Positions 8,686-16,262 of a stretch of 64,000 bases of DNA are shown here, piece by piece. A program made the position numbers and the translations under genes. The stretch's first letter is position 1, and each line of letters opens with the position of its first letter. The notes under the pieces are model-generated. The model saw nothing but the letters and a program-made list of their open reading frames with translations, made no database searches and was not told the DNA's origin. The stretch is taken from positions 124,001-188,000 of the forward strand of contig NZ_JAHBAY010000016.1 of assembly GCF_018499875.1 (NCBI RefSeq), read 5' to 3'. Source of the DNA: Kineosporia corallincola (GTDB lineage: Bacteria; Actinomycetota; Actinomycetes; Actinomycetales; Kineosporiaceae).

Positions 8686-10944
8686 TCAGTGGTCGGACAG
8701 CGAGGGCGGCCGGACGGAGCCGCCCCAGGAACCCGGCTCGGGGCCGAGCCGGAGGTGGAGACGGCCGCCGCGATGGAGACGGTGAGCCGGGAGATGCGGC
8801 CCGGTCAGGGATTTCCCGTCGAGGGTGGCCGACTGAACGTACTGCACCGGCGGCTCGCCGTCGAGACCGTCGCTGCTGATGGGGGTATCGACGTGGCCGC
8901 TGCACTCGACGATGAGCTCGCCCTGGCTGAATTGTGTGACGCTGCGGGAAAAAGCGGGTGGATGGATGAGGAACAGATCCTGTCCGGCCACCGGGAACAG
9001 CCCGAGCGAGGCCCACACGTACCAGGAGCTCAGGCCGCCGGAGTCGTCGTTGCCCGGCAGCCCACCCGGGCCGGTGCCGAACTGCCAGGTCAGGGCCGAG
9101 TGCACGACCTCGGCGGTGCGGTCGGGCCGGCCCGCCCAGTGGTAGGCCCAGGGCGCCTCCATGTCGGGCTCGTTGTTCAGGCCCTCGAACCGGTTCAGGG
9201 CGTAGCCGGCGGCCATCTCCTGCGCCGAGGGGGCCACACCGGGCTGTCTCACCGGTGCGGCTCCCCGGCCGAAGAAGGAGTCCAGCATGGCGACGAACGC
9301 GGCGTCGCCACCGGCCAGGCGGATCCGGGCCGCCATGTCGTGCATCAGCCGGAACGAGTAGTTCCACCGGCCGCCCTCGTAGAACGTGGAATCGCGCAGC
9401 AGGCCGGTGCTTTCCTCGAACGCGTTGACCCAGTTGCCGCTGCGCCCGGACAGCTCCCGGGCGAGCGGCTCGTCGGCCAGGGCCCGGGCGATGCCGGCGG
9501 TGCAGTGGTGGGCGAAGGCCAGGTCGAGGGTGTGCGTGATCGGGTGCACCACGCCCTTGTCCACGTAGTCCTCGCCGTACTGGCGGCGCAGGTCGTCGTC
9601 CATGTGCACGAGTGCCCAGGCCCAGTCCAGGTCACCGAGGCCGAGGGCGTGCACGTCGGCCAGCGCGGTGTGCGCCAGCGCCGACCCCTGCCGGAAGAAC
9701 CGGTCGGCGCCGCGCGCCATCCGGTAGCCGATCGGGAAGTTGCCCTCCTCCTCGCACACCCGGATCAGTGACTCCAGCAGGTCCACCGCCCGGTCCGGGG
9801 CGATCGCCGCCAGCAGCGGCAGCTGGGTCTTGTAGATGTCCCACATCGTGCAGATGTCGAACGCGAACGGGCCGCCGTAGGGCCAGAACGGGCTCTCGTC
9901 GTCGGCGAAGCAGGGCTTGATCAGGGAGTGGTAGAGCGCGGTACCGAACACCGTGCGCCGGGCCGGGGTTCCGCCCTCCACCTGCACCCGGTCCAGGTGG
10001 GAGGCCCAGCGCCGGGCGGTCTGCGCGTGCACCAGGTCGAACGAGGGCAGCCCGGCGGCGGACTCGCGTTCCAGGTTGCGGCGGGCCTGTTCCGGGCCGC
10101 GCAGCGAGAAGCCGATCCGCACCTCCACGCTCTGCCCGGCGGTGGCCGGGCCGATGAAGACCAGGCCGAACGGGCGCAGGGTGGTGTGCCGGATGCTGTC
10201 GAAGTCCAGCCGGGTGCCGCCGTCGATGAGACGCCGGTCGTGCCAGAGCATCTGGCGCCATCCCGGGCTGTCCACCTCCAGGTGGAACGACAGCGGCACC
10301 CCCTCGACCACCACCGTGCCCTGGGCCTGGCCCCGCCCGGTGATCTCGACCTGCGCGCGCAGCGGCACGGTGCGGCTGCGGTCGATCGTCAGGCCGCCGC
10401 AGGACAGGTCGACCACGGCGCGGGCGCTGCGGCTGGCCGGGTAGGTGTAACGGTGCACCGCCACCTTCTCGCCGACGGTGATCTCGCAGCGGATGCCGGT
10501 GTCGAGGGTGGCCGCGTAGTAGCCGGGACTGGCCTCCTCGTCGGTCAGGGCCCAGGACCGGCCCAGCTCGTCGAGGGGCTGGATCATCGGGGTGAGCCGC
10601 ACGTAGTTGTAGTACTTGCGGATCATGCCGGTGCCGCTCTGCTGGAAGTGCGTGAAGCCGCTGGCCTCCAGCCGGCCGAAGATCGGCTCGGGCACGCCCT
10701 GGGTGTTCTTGCCGTACAGCCCGTACCCGGTGGGGTAGGCCCCGGAGTAGGCGCAGGCCGACACCATGCCCAGCGGTGAGGTGGCTCCCGGATGGGTGTT
10801 GCCGACCTGAGGTTTCGGCCACCACCAGGTAGCCGCCTGGCCGTGCGGGGCGGGCAGGCCGGTGGCCGCGGTGCCGATGAACGGGTCGACGTCCTCGAGC
10901 GAGGAGTGCCGGGTGCCGGTCTGCGCCTGGGTCGGGATCGCCAT
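8686..10944 (-). CDS. GH92-family alpha-1,2-mannosidase
   Basis: Calcium-dependent exo-alpha-mannosidase family, 752 residues. The N-terminal beta-sandwich opens with DVDPFIGTAATG and GNTHPGATSPLGMVS, a GH92 hallmark. The (alpha/alpha)6 catalytic region includes KPCFADDES, FDICTMWDIYKTQLPLL, YNEPD-type FEGLNNEPDMEAPWAYHWAGRP and GNDDSGGLSSWYVWASLGLFP. No signal peptide is visible, so it is probably cytoplasmic and works on imported oligosaccharide or an internal glycan. ATG 10944 was chosen because GATATT lies 6 bases upstream like a -10 box. It is cotranscribed with the glycosyltransferase downstream. Confidence 0.88.
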   Translation of the reverse strand: MAIPTQAQTGTRHSSLEDVDPFIGTAATGLPAPHGQAATWWWPKPQVGNTHPGATSPLGMVSACAYSGAYPTGYGLYGKNTQGVPEPIFGRLEASGFTHFQQSGTGMIRKYYNYVRLTPMIQPLDELGRSWALTDEEASPGYYAATLDTGIRCEITVGEKVAVHRYTYPASRSARAVVDLSCGGLTIDRSRTVPLRAQVEITGRGQAQGTVVVEGVPLSFHLEVDSPGWRQMLWHDRRLIDGGTRLDFDSIRHTTLRPFGLVFIGPATAGQSVEVRIGFSLRGPEQARRNLERESAAGLPSFDLVHAQTARRWASHLDRVQVEGGTPARRTVFGTALYHSLIKPCFADDESPFWPYGGPFAFDICTMWDIYKTQLPLLAAIAPDRAVDLLESLIRVCEEEGNFPIGYRMARGADRFFRQGSALAHTALADVHALGLGDLDWAWALVHMDDDLRRQYGEDYVDKGVVHPITHTLDLAFAHHCTAGIARALADEPLARELSGRSGNWVNAFEESTGLLRDSTFYEGGRWNYSFRLMHDMAARIRLAGGDAAFVAMLDSFFGRGAAPVRQPGVAPSAQEMAAGYALNRFEGLNNEPDMEAPWAYHWAGRPDRTAEVVHSALTWQFGTGPGGLPGNDDSGGLSSWYVWASLGLFPVAGQDLFLIHPPAFSRSVTQFSQGELIVECSGHVDTPISSDGLDGEPPVQYVQSATLDGKSLTGPHLPAHRLHRGGRLHLRLGPEPGSWGGSVRPPSLSDH

Positions 10945-11004
10945 GGCGCGAATATCCCACCTCGGCACCGCTTCGCGGGGTGTTCGGGGCGGTCGGCGAG
11001 CAGA

Positions 11005-11021
11005 GTTTCCACAGCGGAAAC
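11005..11021. promoter_or_regulatory. Inverted repeat between divergent GH92 and PBP genes
   Basis: GTTTCC and GGAAAC flank a 5-base spacer at 11005-11021 in the divergent intergenic region. It is a possible operator; no regulator can be assigned. Confidence 0.25.
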
Positions 11022-11141
11022 GTTCGGCGCCGTCCGGCGTTTGCGGGGACGGCGAAGTGGCCGTCCTCCCGCGCCGCCGGGCCTCGTCGTCCCTGCCCGT
11101 GAAGATCTCCGCGAAACCGAAAAATCCGGGCGAAAGCCATC

Positions 11142-11147
11142 TAGTCT
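11142..11147 (+). promoter_or_regulatory. -10 box for a leaderless PBP transcript
   Basis: TAGTCT ends 6 bases before the GTG at 11154, with no Shine-Dalgarno sequence between them. This is the TANNNT leaderless arrangement also seen at 1791 and 52987. Confidence 0.5.
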
Positions 11148-11153
11148 GGCCAG

Positions 11154-13658
11154 GTGTCGGTGACTTCGCAGCCCCGCAGCGTGCCCGGTCTCCTCGGCGC
11201 CTTCGTGGTGATGAGCCTGGTGGCGGGCGTTCTCGGGGCGGGGCTGGCGGTGCCGGCCGTCGGTGCCTCCGGCCTGGCCACCACCAGCGCGGTCGAGGCG
11301 TTCGACGAGCTGCCCACCGAGCTGGAGGAGACGCCGATGGCCGTCACCAGCACGGTGCTGGCGGCCGACGGGTCGGTCATCACCACGTTCTTCGACGAGA
11401 ACCGTGAGCTGGTCCCGCTCGACCAGGTCTCGCCGTTCATGCAGAACGCGATCGTGGCGATCGAGGACGAGCGGTTCTACGAGCACGGCGGGGTGGACGC
11501 GCAGGGCCTGGTGCGGGCGCTCGTGGTCAACCAGGTCTCCGGCGGCACCGCGCAGGGCGCCTCCACGCTGACCCAGCAGCTGGTCAAGAACATGCTCAAG
11601 GAACAGGCCTACCTGGCGGGCGACGACGCCGGGGTGAGGGCGGCCTCGGAGAAGTCGAACGCCCGCAAACTCAAGGAGATCCGGCTGGCCACGGCGCTGG
11701 AGAAGCGCCGCAGCAAGAAGGAGATCCTCGAGGACTACCTGAACATCACCTGGTTCGGCGGCACGGTCAACGGCGTCGAGGCGGCGTCCCGGTACTACTT
11801 CGGCACCACCGCCGCCGAGCTCACCCTGCCGCAGGCCGCCCTGCTGGCCGGCATGGTGCAGAACCCGCGGATGTACGACATCTCCGACGACGATCTGCTG
11901 GACGCCGCCCGGCAGCGCCGGGACACGGTGCTGAACCGGATGTACCAGCAGGGCATGATCGACCAGGAACTGCGCGACGGGGCCCTGGCCGCCGAGGTGG
12001 AGCCGCACATCACCCCGACCTACCAGGGCTGCGCCAACGCCGGCACCAGCGCCTATTTCTGCGACTACGTCTACAACCTGATCACCAGGAGCGACGACTT
12101 CGAGGCCCTGGGCAGGACCGAGGAGGAGCGGCAGCTGGCGATCAGCCGGGGCGGCTACACGATCCGCACCACCCTCGAGCCGAAGCTGCTGGAGACCGCC
12201 TGGAAGGCCGTGAAGAAGGCGATCCCGCCGGACGACACGAGCCGGGTCGCGGCGGCCTCGGTGACCGTGGAACCCGGCACCGGCAAGGTGCTCTCACTGA
12301 TCCAGAACAAGTACTACCGGCCCACCGGCGGCCGGCAGAACACCACCGTCAACTACTCCACCGACTACCGCTACGGCGGCTCGTCCGGCTTCCTCACCGG
12401 CTCCACGTTCAAGCCGGTGGTGCTGGCCACCTGGCTGAAATCCGGCCGGCGGCTGTACGACACGGTCAGCGGCGCCGAGGGCAGCCTGCCGGTCAGCTCG
12501 TTCGAGCGCTGCGGCGAGAAGCTGCCGTCCACCGAGACCTGGGACTTCCACAACGCCGGCGACGGCAGCGGCAGCGGCGGCATGAGCGTGTGGGACGCGA
12601 CCGCCAACTCGGTCAACGGCGCCTACGTGCGCATGGAGAACCAGCTCGACCTGTGCGACGTGAAGAAGACGGCGCAGGCCATGGGCATGCACCTGGCGGC
12701 GCCGTCCGAGAGGCAGTGCCCGGACGAGAAGAAGACCACCCAGGACATCCCCGACTGCGTTCCGGCCCTGGTGCTGGGCGTGGCCAGCCAGTCACCGCTG
12801 ACCATGGCCAGCGCCTACGCCACCCTGGCCGCGAGCGGCCGGTACTGCGAGCCGGTCGCGGTCACCTCGATCAAGGACCGCAACGGCAAACCGCTCGCCG
12901 TGCCGAAACAGCACTGTGAGCAGACCCTCGACGAAGACGTCGCGAACACCGTCACGCTGGGGCTGAGCCGCGCCCTCACCGACGGCACCGCCGCCTCCAC
13001 CGGCCCGCTGGCCAGCGGGCAGAAGGCCTCGGGCAAGACCGGTACCACCAACGGCTCGCAAGACACCTGGTTCGTCGGCTACACGCCGCAGCTGTCCACC
13101 TCGGTGTGGGTCGGCCCGGAGACGGTGGACGGCAAACGCCGGAAGATGCAGGGCATCACGATCAACGGCGAGTCGTACGGCCAGGTCTACGGCGGCACGA
13201 TCGCGGCGCCGATCTGGAAGAAGATCATGGAGGCCGCGCTCAAGGGCGAGAAGATCGTCGACTTCCCGAAGGCCGACCGCGCCATGGTGGGCACCCGTCC
13301 GGTGGTGCGCGAACCGGGGGACGACGACGCGGACGACCCGGGGAACGGCGGCGGGGGCGGCACCGGGGCCGGCGAGGATGATGACGACGACAGCGGTGAC
13401 GACGGGGACGACGGTGCGGACGACGGGGGAGACGGCGGGGGCGGTGCCGGGACGGACGACGGCGGGGACGACGGCGGGGACGACGGCGGGGACGACGGCG
13501 GGGACGACGGTGGCGACGGTGGCGACGGCGGCGACGACGGTGGGGACGACGGCGGCGATGACGGCGATGACGGCGGCGATGACGGTGGGGACGACGGGGA
13601 GGGCCCCGCGCCGGTCCCGACGGTGACGCCGGGCGGCCCGTCCACACCCACCCCGTAG
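11154..13658 (+). CDS. Class A penicillin-binding protein (transglycosylase/transpeptidase)
   Basis: Bifunctional peptidoglycan synthase, 834 residues, anchored by an N-terminal transmembrane segment (LLGAFVVMSLVAGVLGAGLAV). The GT51 glycosyltransferase domain has EDERFYEHGG at 104-113 and the GASTLTQQLVKN motif. The transpeptidase domain has the nucleophile motif STFK (S417, K420), an SVN motif and KTGT at 628-631. After about residue 715 the protein ends in an acidic Gly/Asp tail built from GDDG-like units, with a final Pro/Thr segment. The tail is probably outside the membrane and may bind cations or cell-wall polymers; that role is inference. Divergent from GH92. Confidence 0.95.
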   Translation: MSVTSQPRSVPGLLGAFVVMSLVAGVLGAGLAVPAVGASGLATTSAVEAFDELPTELEETPMAVTSTVLAADGSVITTFFDENRELVPLDQVSPFMQNAIVAIEDERFYEHGGVDAQGLVRALVVNQVSGGTAQGASTLTQQLVKNMLKEQAYLAGDDAGVRAASEKSNARKLKEIRLATALEKRRSKKEILEDYLNITWFGGTVNGVEAASRYYFGTTAAELTLPQAALLAGMVQNPRMYDISDDDLLDAARQRRDTVLNRMYQQGMIDQELRDGALAAEVEPHITPTYQGCANAGTSAYFCDYVYNLITRSDDFEALGRTEEERQLAISRGGYTIRTTLEPKLLETAWKAVKKAIPPDDTSRVAAASVTVEPGTGKVLSLIQNKYYRPTGGRQNTTVNYSTDYRYGGSSGFLTGSTFKPVVLATWLKSGRRLYDTVSGAEGSLPVSSFERCGEKLPSTETWDFHNAGDGSGSGGMSVWDATANSVNGAYVRMENQLDLCDVKKTAQAMGMHLAAPSERQCPDEKKTTQDIPDCVPALVLGVASQSPLTMASAYATLAASGRYCEPVAVTSIKDRNGKPLAVPKQHCEQTLDEDVANTVTLGLSRALTDGTAASTGPLASGQKASGKTGTTNGSQDTWFVGYTPQLSTSVWVGPETVDGKRRKMQGITINGESYGQVYGGTIAAPIWKKIMEAALKGEKIVDFPKADRAMVGTRPVVREPGDDDADDPGNGGGGGTGAGEDDDDDSGDDGDDGADDGGDGGGGAGTDDGGDDGGDDGGDDGGDDGGDGGDGGDDGGDDGGDDGDDGGDDGGDDGEGPAPVPTVTPGGPSTPTP
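13405..13600 (+). repeat. Coding tandem repeat for an Asp/Gly tail
   Basis: GACGACGGCGGG-type units, 12 bases long, are repeated with small variations inside the PBP gene. They encode (G-D-D-G)n and are the likely product of replication slippage, so tail length may vary between strains. Confidence 0.7.
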
Positions 13659-13689
13659 CGACGTCGGGCGGCCGGGTTCGTCCCACCGG

Positions 13690-13956
13690 TCAGAAGGCCT
13701 CGCCCGGGTCGTCGGGCACGGCCGCGGCGATGACGTCGGCGCGGAACTGTTCCAGGGCCTCGGGCGGGATGTAGCCGTCCACGGCCACCTCGGGGGCGAT
13801 CGCCAGCCACCAGGACAGGATCTCCTGCACCCTGGCGTGCGGCACGTGCACGGTGAGCCGGGCCCCGGTGAGGAACGTGACGGCCACGAAACCCGGCCTG
13901 GGCCGGGCCGGCTCGATCTGGAGCAGACCGGGAAACACCACCGGCCGCATGGTCAC
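13690..13956 (-). CDS. Small hypothetical protein coupled to the TetR gene
   Basis: An 88-residue reading frame whose GTG start overlaps the TetR stop codon (GTGA), indicating translational coupling. The product begins VTMRPVVFPGLLQIEP and contains an amphipathic centre (HARVQEILSWWLAIAPEVA) and an acidic end. I recognise no family. It has normal codon use for this genome, and the 4-base overlap argues it is real. Partnership with the repressor, for example as a small modulator, is only a possibility. Confidence 0.5.
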   Translation of the reverse strand: MTMRPVVFPGLLQIEPARPRPGFVAVTFLTGARLTVHVPHARVQEILSWWLAIAPEVAVDGYIPPEALEQFRADVIAAAVPDDPGEAF

Positions 13957-14756
13957 GCGGCCCCGCCCGAGCCGCCCGAGCCGCCCGAGCCGCCCGAGCC
14001 GCCCGAGCCGCCAGACCTGGCCGAGCTGCCAGAGCTGGACCTGGCCGAACCGCCAGACCTGGCCGAGCTGCCAGACCTGGACCTGGCCGAACCGCCAGAC
14101 CTGGCCGAACCGCCCGGCTCGGCCGAACCGCCCGGCTCGGCCGAACCGCCCGGCTCGGCCGAACCGGACCGGCCGAGCCCGGCCAGCCCGCTGTGGACGA
14201 AGGTGGTGAGGGTCTCGATCGCCTCCTCGTCGTCCGTGCCGGGCAGCGCGGTGCCGGCGAACGCCCACATGGTGCGGCTCAGCAGGGTGGCGACCGCGAC
14301 CGGGTCGCCGGGCAGGTCCAGGCCGGACAGGTGCCCCGCGAGGTGGTGCAGGTCGGGTTCGAGCAGTTCTTCCTGACGCCGCGCGAACGCGTCGTCCACG
14401 GTGGCGGCCTGCTGGAGGGCCGTCATCACCGTGCGGTTGCGCCGCTGGAAGTCCCAGAAGTGCCGCACGTGGAACAGCACGGCCTCGCGGTCGCGGAAAT
14501 CGTCCGGATGATCCGGGTTCTCGGCCAGCAGATCGGCGTCCGAGGCCATCAGCAGGTCGGACAACAGGGCCTCCAGCAACTGCTCCTTGCCGGTGAAGTG
14601 CTTGTAGAACGAGCCCGTCGCCCGTCCTGCCTCGGCGGTGATGTCGGTGATCTTGGTGTTCAGGTAGCCGACGCGCGCGAACACCCGCACCGCGGCGGCC
14701 TTCAGCTCGTTCGCGGTCTGTGCGGCCTGCTGCTTGCGTACGCCCGTCACCGCCAT
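13953..14756 (-). CDS. TetR-family repressor with a Ser/Gly repeat tail
   Basis: 267 residues. Residues 10-60 hold the TetR helix-turn-helix (ITDITAEAGRATGSFYKHFTGKEQLLEAL), cited here by its ends ITDITAEAG and FYKHFTGKEQLL. A ligand-binding domain follows to about residue 190. The rest is a low-complexity tail of GGSAEP, GGSARS and GGSGGS units, about 70 residues, absent from typical TetR proteins. It is divergent from an FAD monooxygenase, the classic repressor/target arrangement, and nested inverted repeats cover the monooxygenase start. Two micro-frames and a start-region repeat lie just upstream of its ATG. Confidence 0.88.
   Translation of the reverse strand: MAVTGVRKQQAAQTANELKAAAVRVFARVGYLNTKITDITAEAGRATGSFYKHFTGKEQLLEALLSDLLMASDADLLAENPDHPDDFRDREAVLFHVRHFWDFQRRNRTVMTALQQAATVDDAFARRQEELLEPDLHHLAGHLSGLDLPGDPVAVATLLSRTMWAFAGTALPGTDDEEAIETLTTFVHSGLAGLGRSGSAEPGGSAEPGGSAEPGGSARSGGSARSRSGSSARSGGSARSSSGSSARSGGSGGSGGSGGSGGSGGAA
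13966..14170 (-). repeat. Coding tandem repeats in the TetR tail
   Basis: Short units (9-bp CCGAGCCGC-like, and three copies of an 18-bp unit near 14107-14160) encode the Gly/Ser-rich tail. They lie inside the gene and are not a CRISPR array. Confidence 0.7.
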
Positions 14757-14790
14757 GTCACTGCCATTTTCATAGCCATGTCACTGCCAT
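14746..14790 (-). repeat. Triplicated TetR start region with two micro-ORFs
   Basis: On the complement, ATGGCRGTGAC occurs three times, starting at 14790, 14767 and 14756; the last is the TetR start itself. The 16-mer GCCATGTCACTGCCAT is exactly duplicated on the plus strand at 14752 and 14775. The two upstream copies open 6-codon frames, MAVTWL-stop and MAVTWR-stop, the second ending inside the start of the repressor gene. Confidence 0.6.
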
Positions 14791-14840
14791 GCCTCTGTCG
14801 CGTTCCACCTCTCGGCCTTGACGGGAGCCTATCCGGCTCC

Positions 14841-14881
14841 TTACGGTGAACTCATGTTCAGTGAATCTGCATTCACCGTAA
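14841..14881. promoter_or_regulatory. Nested inverted repeats over the monooxygenase start, probable TetR operator
   Basis: TTACGGTGAA (14841-14850) and TTCACCGTAA (14872-14881) are perfectly complementary. Between them lie TGAAC-TCAT-GTTCA (14847-14860), TTCAGTGAA (14857-14865) and GTGAAT-CTGC-ATTCAC (14861-14876). Repeated GTGAA/TTCAC half-sites in the divergent gap next to a TetR gene point to its operator. The ATG at 14854 is inside it. Confidence 0.55.
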
Positions 14882-16239
14882 TCGTGGGGGCCGGCCCGAC
14901 CGGTCTCACCCTGGCCCGCGAGCTCCAGGCCCGCGGCGTCCCGTTCCGGCTGCTGGAGAAGTCGCCCCGGCTCTTCGAGGGTTCCCGCGGCAAGGGACTC
15001 CAGCCGCGCACGCAGGAGGTGCTCGACGCGCTCGGCCTGATCGGCGACTTCCAGTGGTACGGCGGCGAATACCCGCCGCTGCTCGTCCATCTCCCGGACG
15101 GCACCACCAGCACCCGGCTCATGGCCGAGCGGCGCGAACCCTCGCCGTCCGTGCCCTACCCGAATGCGCTGATGGTTCCGCAGTGGCGCACCGGTGAGCT
15201 GCTGGCGCGCGGACTGCCCGTCGAGTTCGGCACCGGGGTGGAGTCCCTGACCCAGGACGAGTCGGGCGTGCACCTGGTCCTGGACAGCGGCGAACGGCTC
15301 ACCGCCCGTTACGTGGTCGGGGCCGACGGTGGACGCAGCACCGTACGTCGCTGTCTCGGCGTGCCTTTCGAGGGGGAGACGCACGAGGACGAGCGCATGC
15401 TCATCGCCGACGTACGGCTCACCGGCCTGGACCGGGACGGCTGGCACGTCTGGCCGGACGCCGACGGGAAGTCGATGCGGGTGGGGCTGTGCCCGCTGCC
15501 GGGCACCGACGACTTCCAGCTCTACTCACCCGTTCTCGACGTGCCGGTGGAGGAGCTGATCGCCTCGGTGGCCCCGGCGGTCACCGTCACCGGCATCGGC
15601 TGGACCTCGGTCTGGCGGGCGAACGTCCGCCTGGCACAACGCTTCCGGGTCGGCAACGTGTTCCTGGCCGGCGACGCCGCCCACGTGCACCCGCCGACCG
15701 GCGGGCAGGGCCTGAACACCGGCATCCAGGACGCCTTCAACCTCGGCTGGAAGCTGGCCACCGGCGACGACGCGCTGCTGGACAGCTACGAGGCGGAGCG
15801 GCTGCCGGTCGCCGCCGGGGTGCTGGGCATCAGCACGAAGCTGTATCGCAAGGCCGTGGAGCGCGCCGAGGACGCGATGCGCCGCGACGACCCGGAGCTG
15901 GCGCAGCTCGGCCTGTCGTACCGGGAGGGCCCGCTGGCCCGGGATCACCGTTCCCCGGCCGCCCGGGAGACCGGGCCGCAGGCGGGTGACCGGGCCCCTG
16001 ACGCCGTTCTTCACGACGGGAAAAGGGTTTTCGACCTCCTGCGCGGTCCGCACGCCACCCTGCTGGTGGTCGGCCACCCCGACGGCCTGCCGGACCTCGG
16101 CGTGCCCACCCATCGCATCGACGAGGCCCGGGAGGCGTACGGGCCGGGGCTCTTCCTGGTCCGGCCGGACCACTACCTGGGCTGCGTCACCACCTCGGTG
16201 GACGACGTCCGGGACTACCTGAAACTGATCGGGAACTGA
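14854..16239 (+). CDS. FAD-dependent monooxygenase (aromatic hydroxylase type)
   Basis: Class A flavoprotein hydroxylase, 461 residues, that would use NAD(P)H and oxygen to hydroxylate an aromatic or polyketide-like substrate. The dinucleotide-binding motif GAGPTGLTLARELQARG is at about residues 11-27, the DG motif is in VVGADGGRSTVRR and the FAD ribityl-binding motif is in FLAGDAAHVHPPTGGQGLN. The C-terminal thioredoxin-like end (LLVVGHPDGLPDL) is shortened. ATG 14854 puts the FAD motif at the usual distance from the start. It is divergent from and probably repressed by the TetR protein; the inducer is likely its own substrate or a toxic aromatic. Confidence 0.9.
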   Translation: MFSESAFTVIVGAGPTGLTLARELQARGVPFRLLEKSPRLFEGSRGKGLQPRTQEVLDALGLIGDFQWYGGEYPPLLVHLPDGTTSTRLMAERREPSPSVPYPNALMVPQWRTGELLARGLPVEFGTGVESLTQDESGVHLVLDSGERLTARYVVGADGGRSTVRRCLGVPFEGETHEDERMLIADVRLTGLDRDGWHVWPDADGKSMRVGLCPLPGTDDFQLYSPVLDVPVEELIASVAPAVTVTGIGWTSVWRANVRLAQRFRVGNVFLAGDAAHVHPPTGGQGLNTGIQDAFNLGWKLATGDDALLDSYEAERLPVAAGVLGISTKLYRKAVERAEDAMRRDDPELAQLGLSYREGPLARDHRSPAARETGPQAGDRAPDAVLHDGKRVFDLLRGPHATLLVVGHPDGLPDLGVPTHRIDEAREAYGPGLFLVRPDHYLGCVTTSVDDVRDYLKLIGN

Positions 16240-16262
16240 TCGAAAACTGACCGTCCGGGTGG

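Noticed and set aside
7181..8785. A 534-codon frame opposite the glycosyltransferase
   Set aside because: Low-complexity Gly/Arg/Val/Asp composition typical of antisense frames; the glycosyltransferase has family motifs.
13405..14170. CRISPR array or minisatellite
   Set aside because: Repeats are short, contiguous and in frame within PBP and TetR genes; no spacers and no cas genes.
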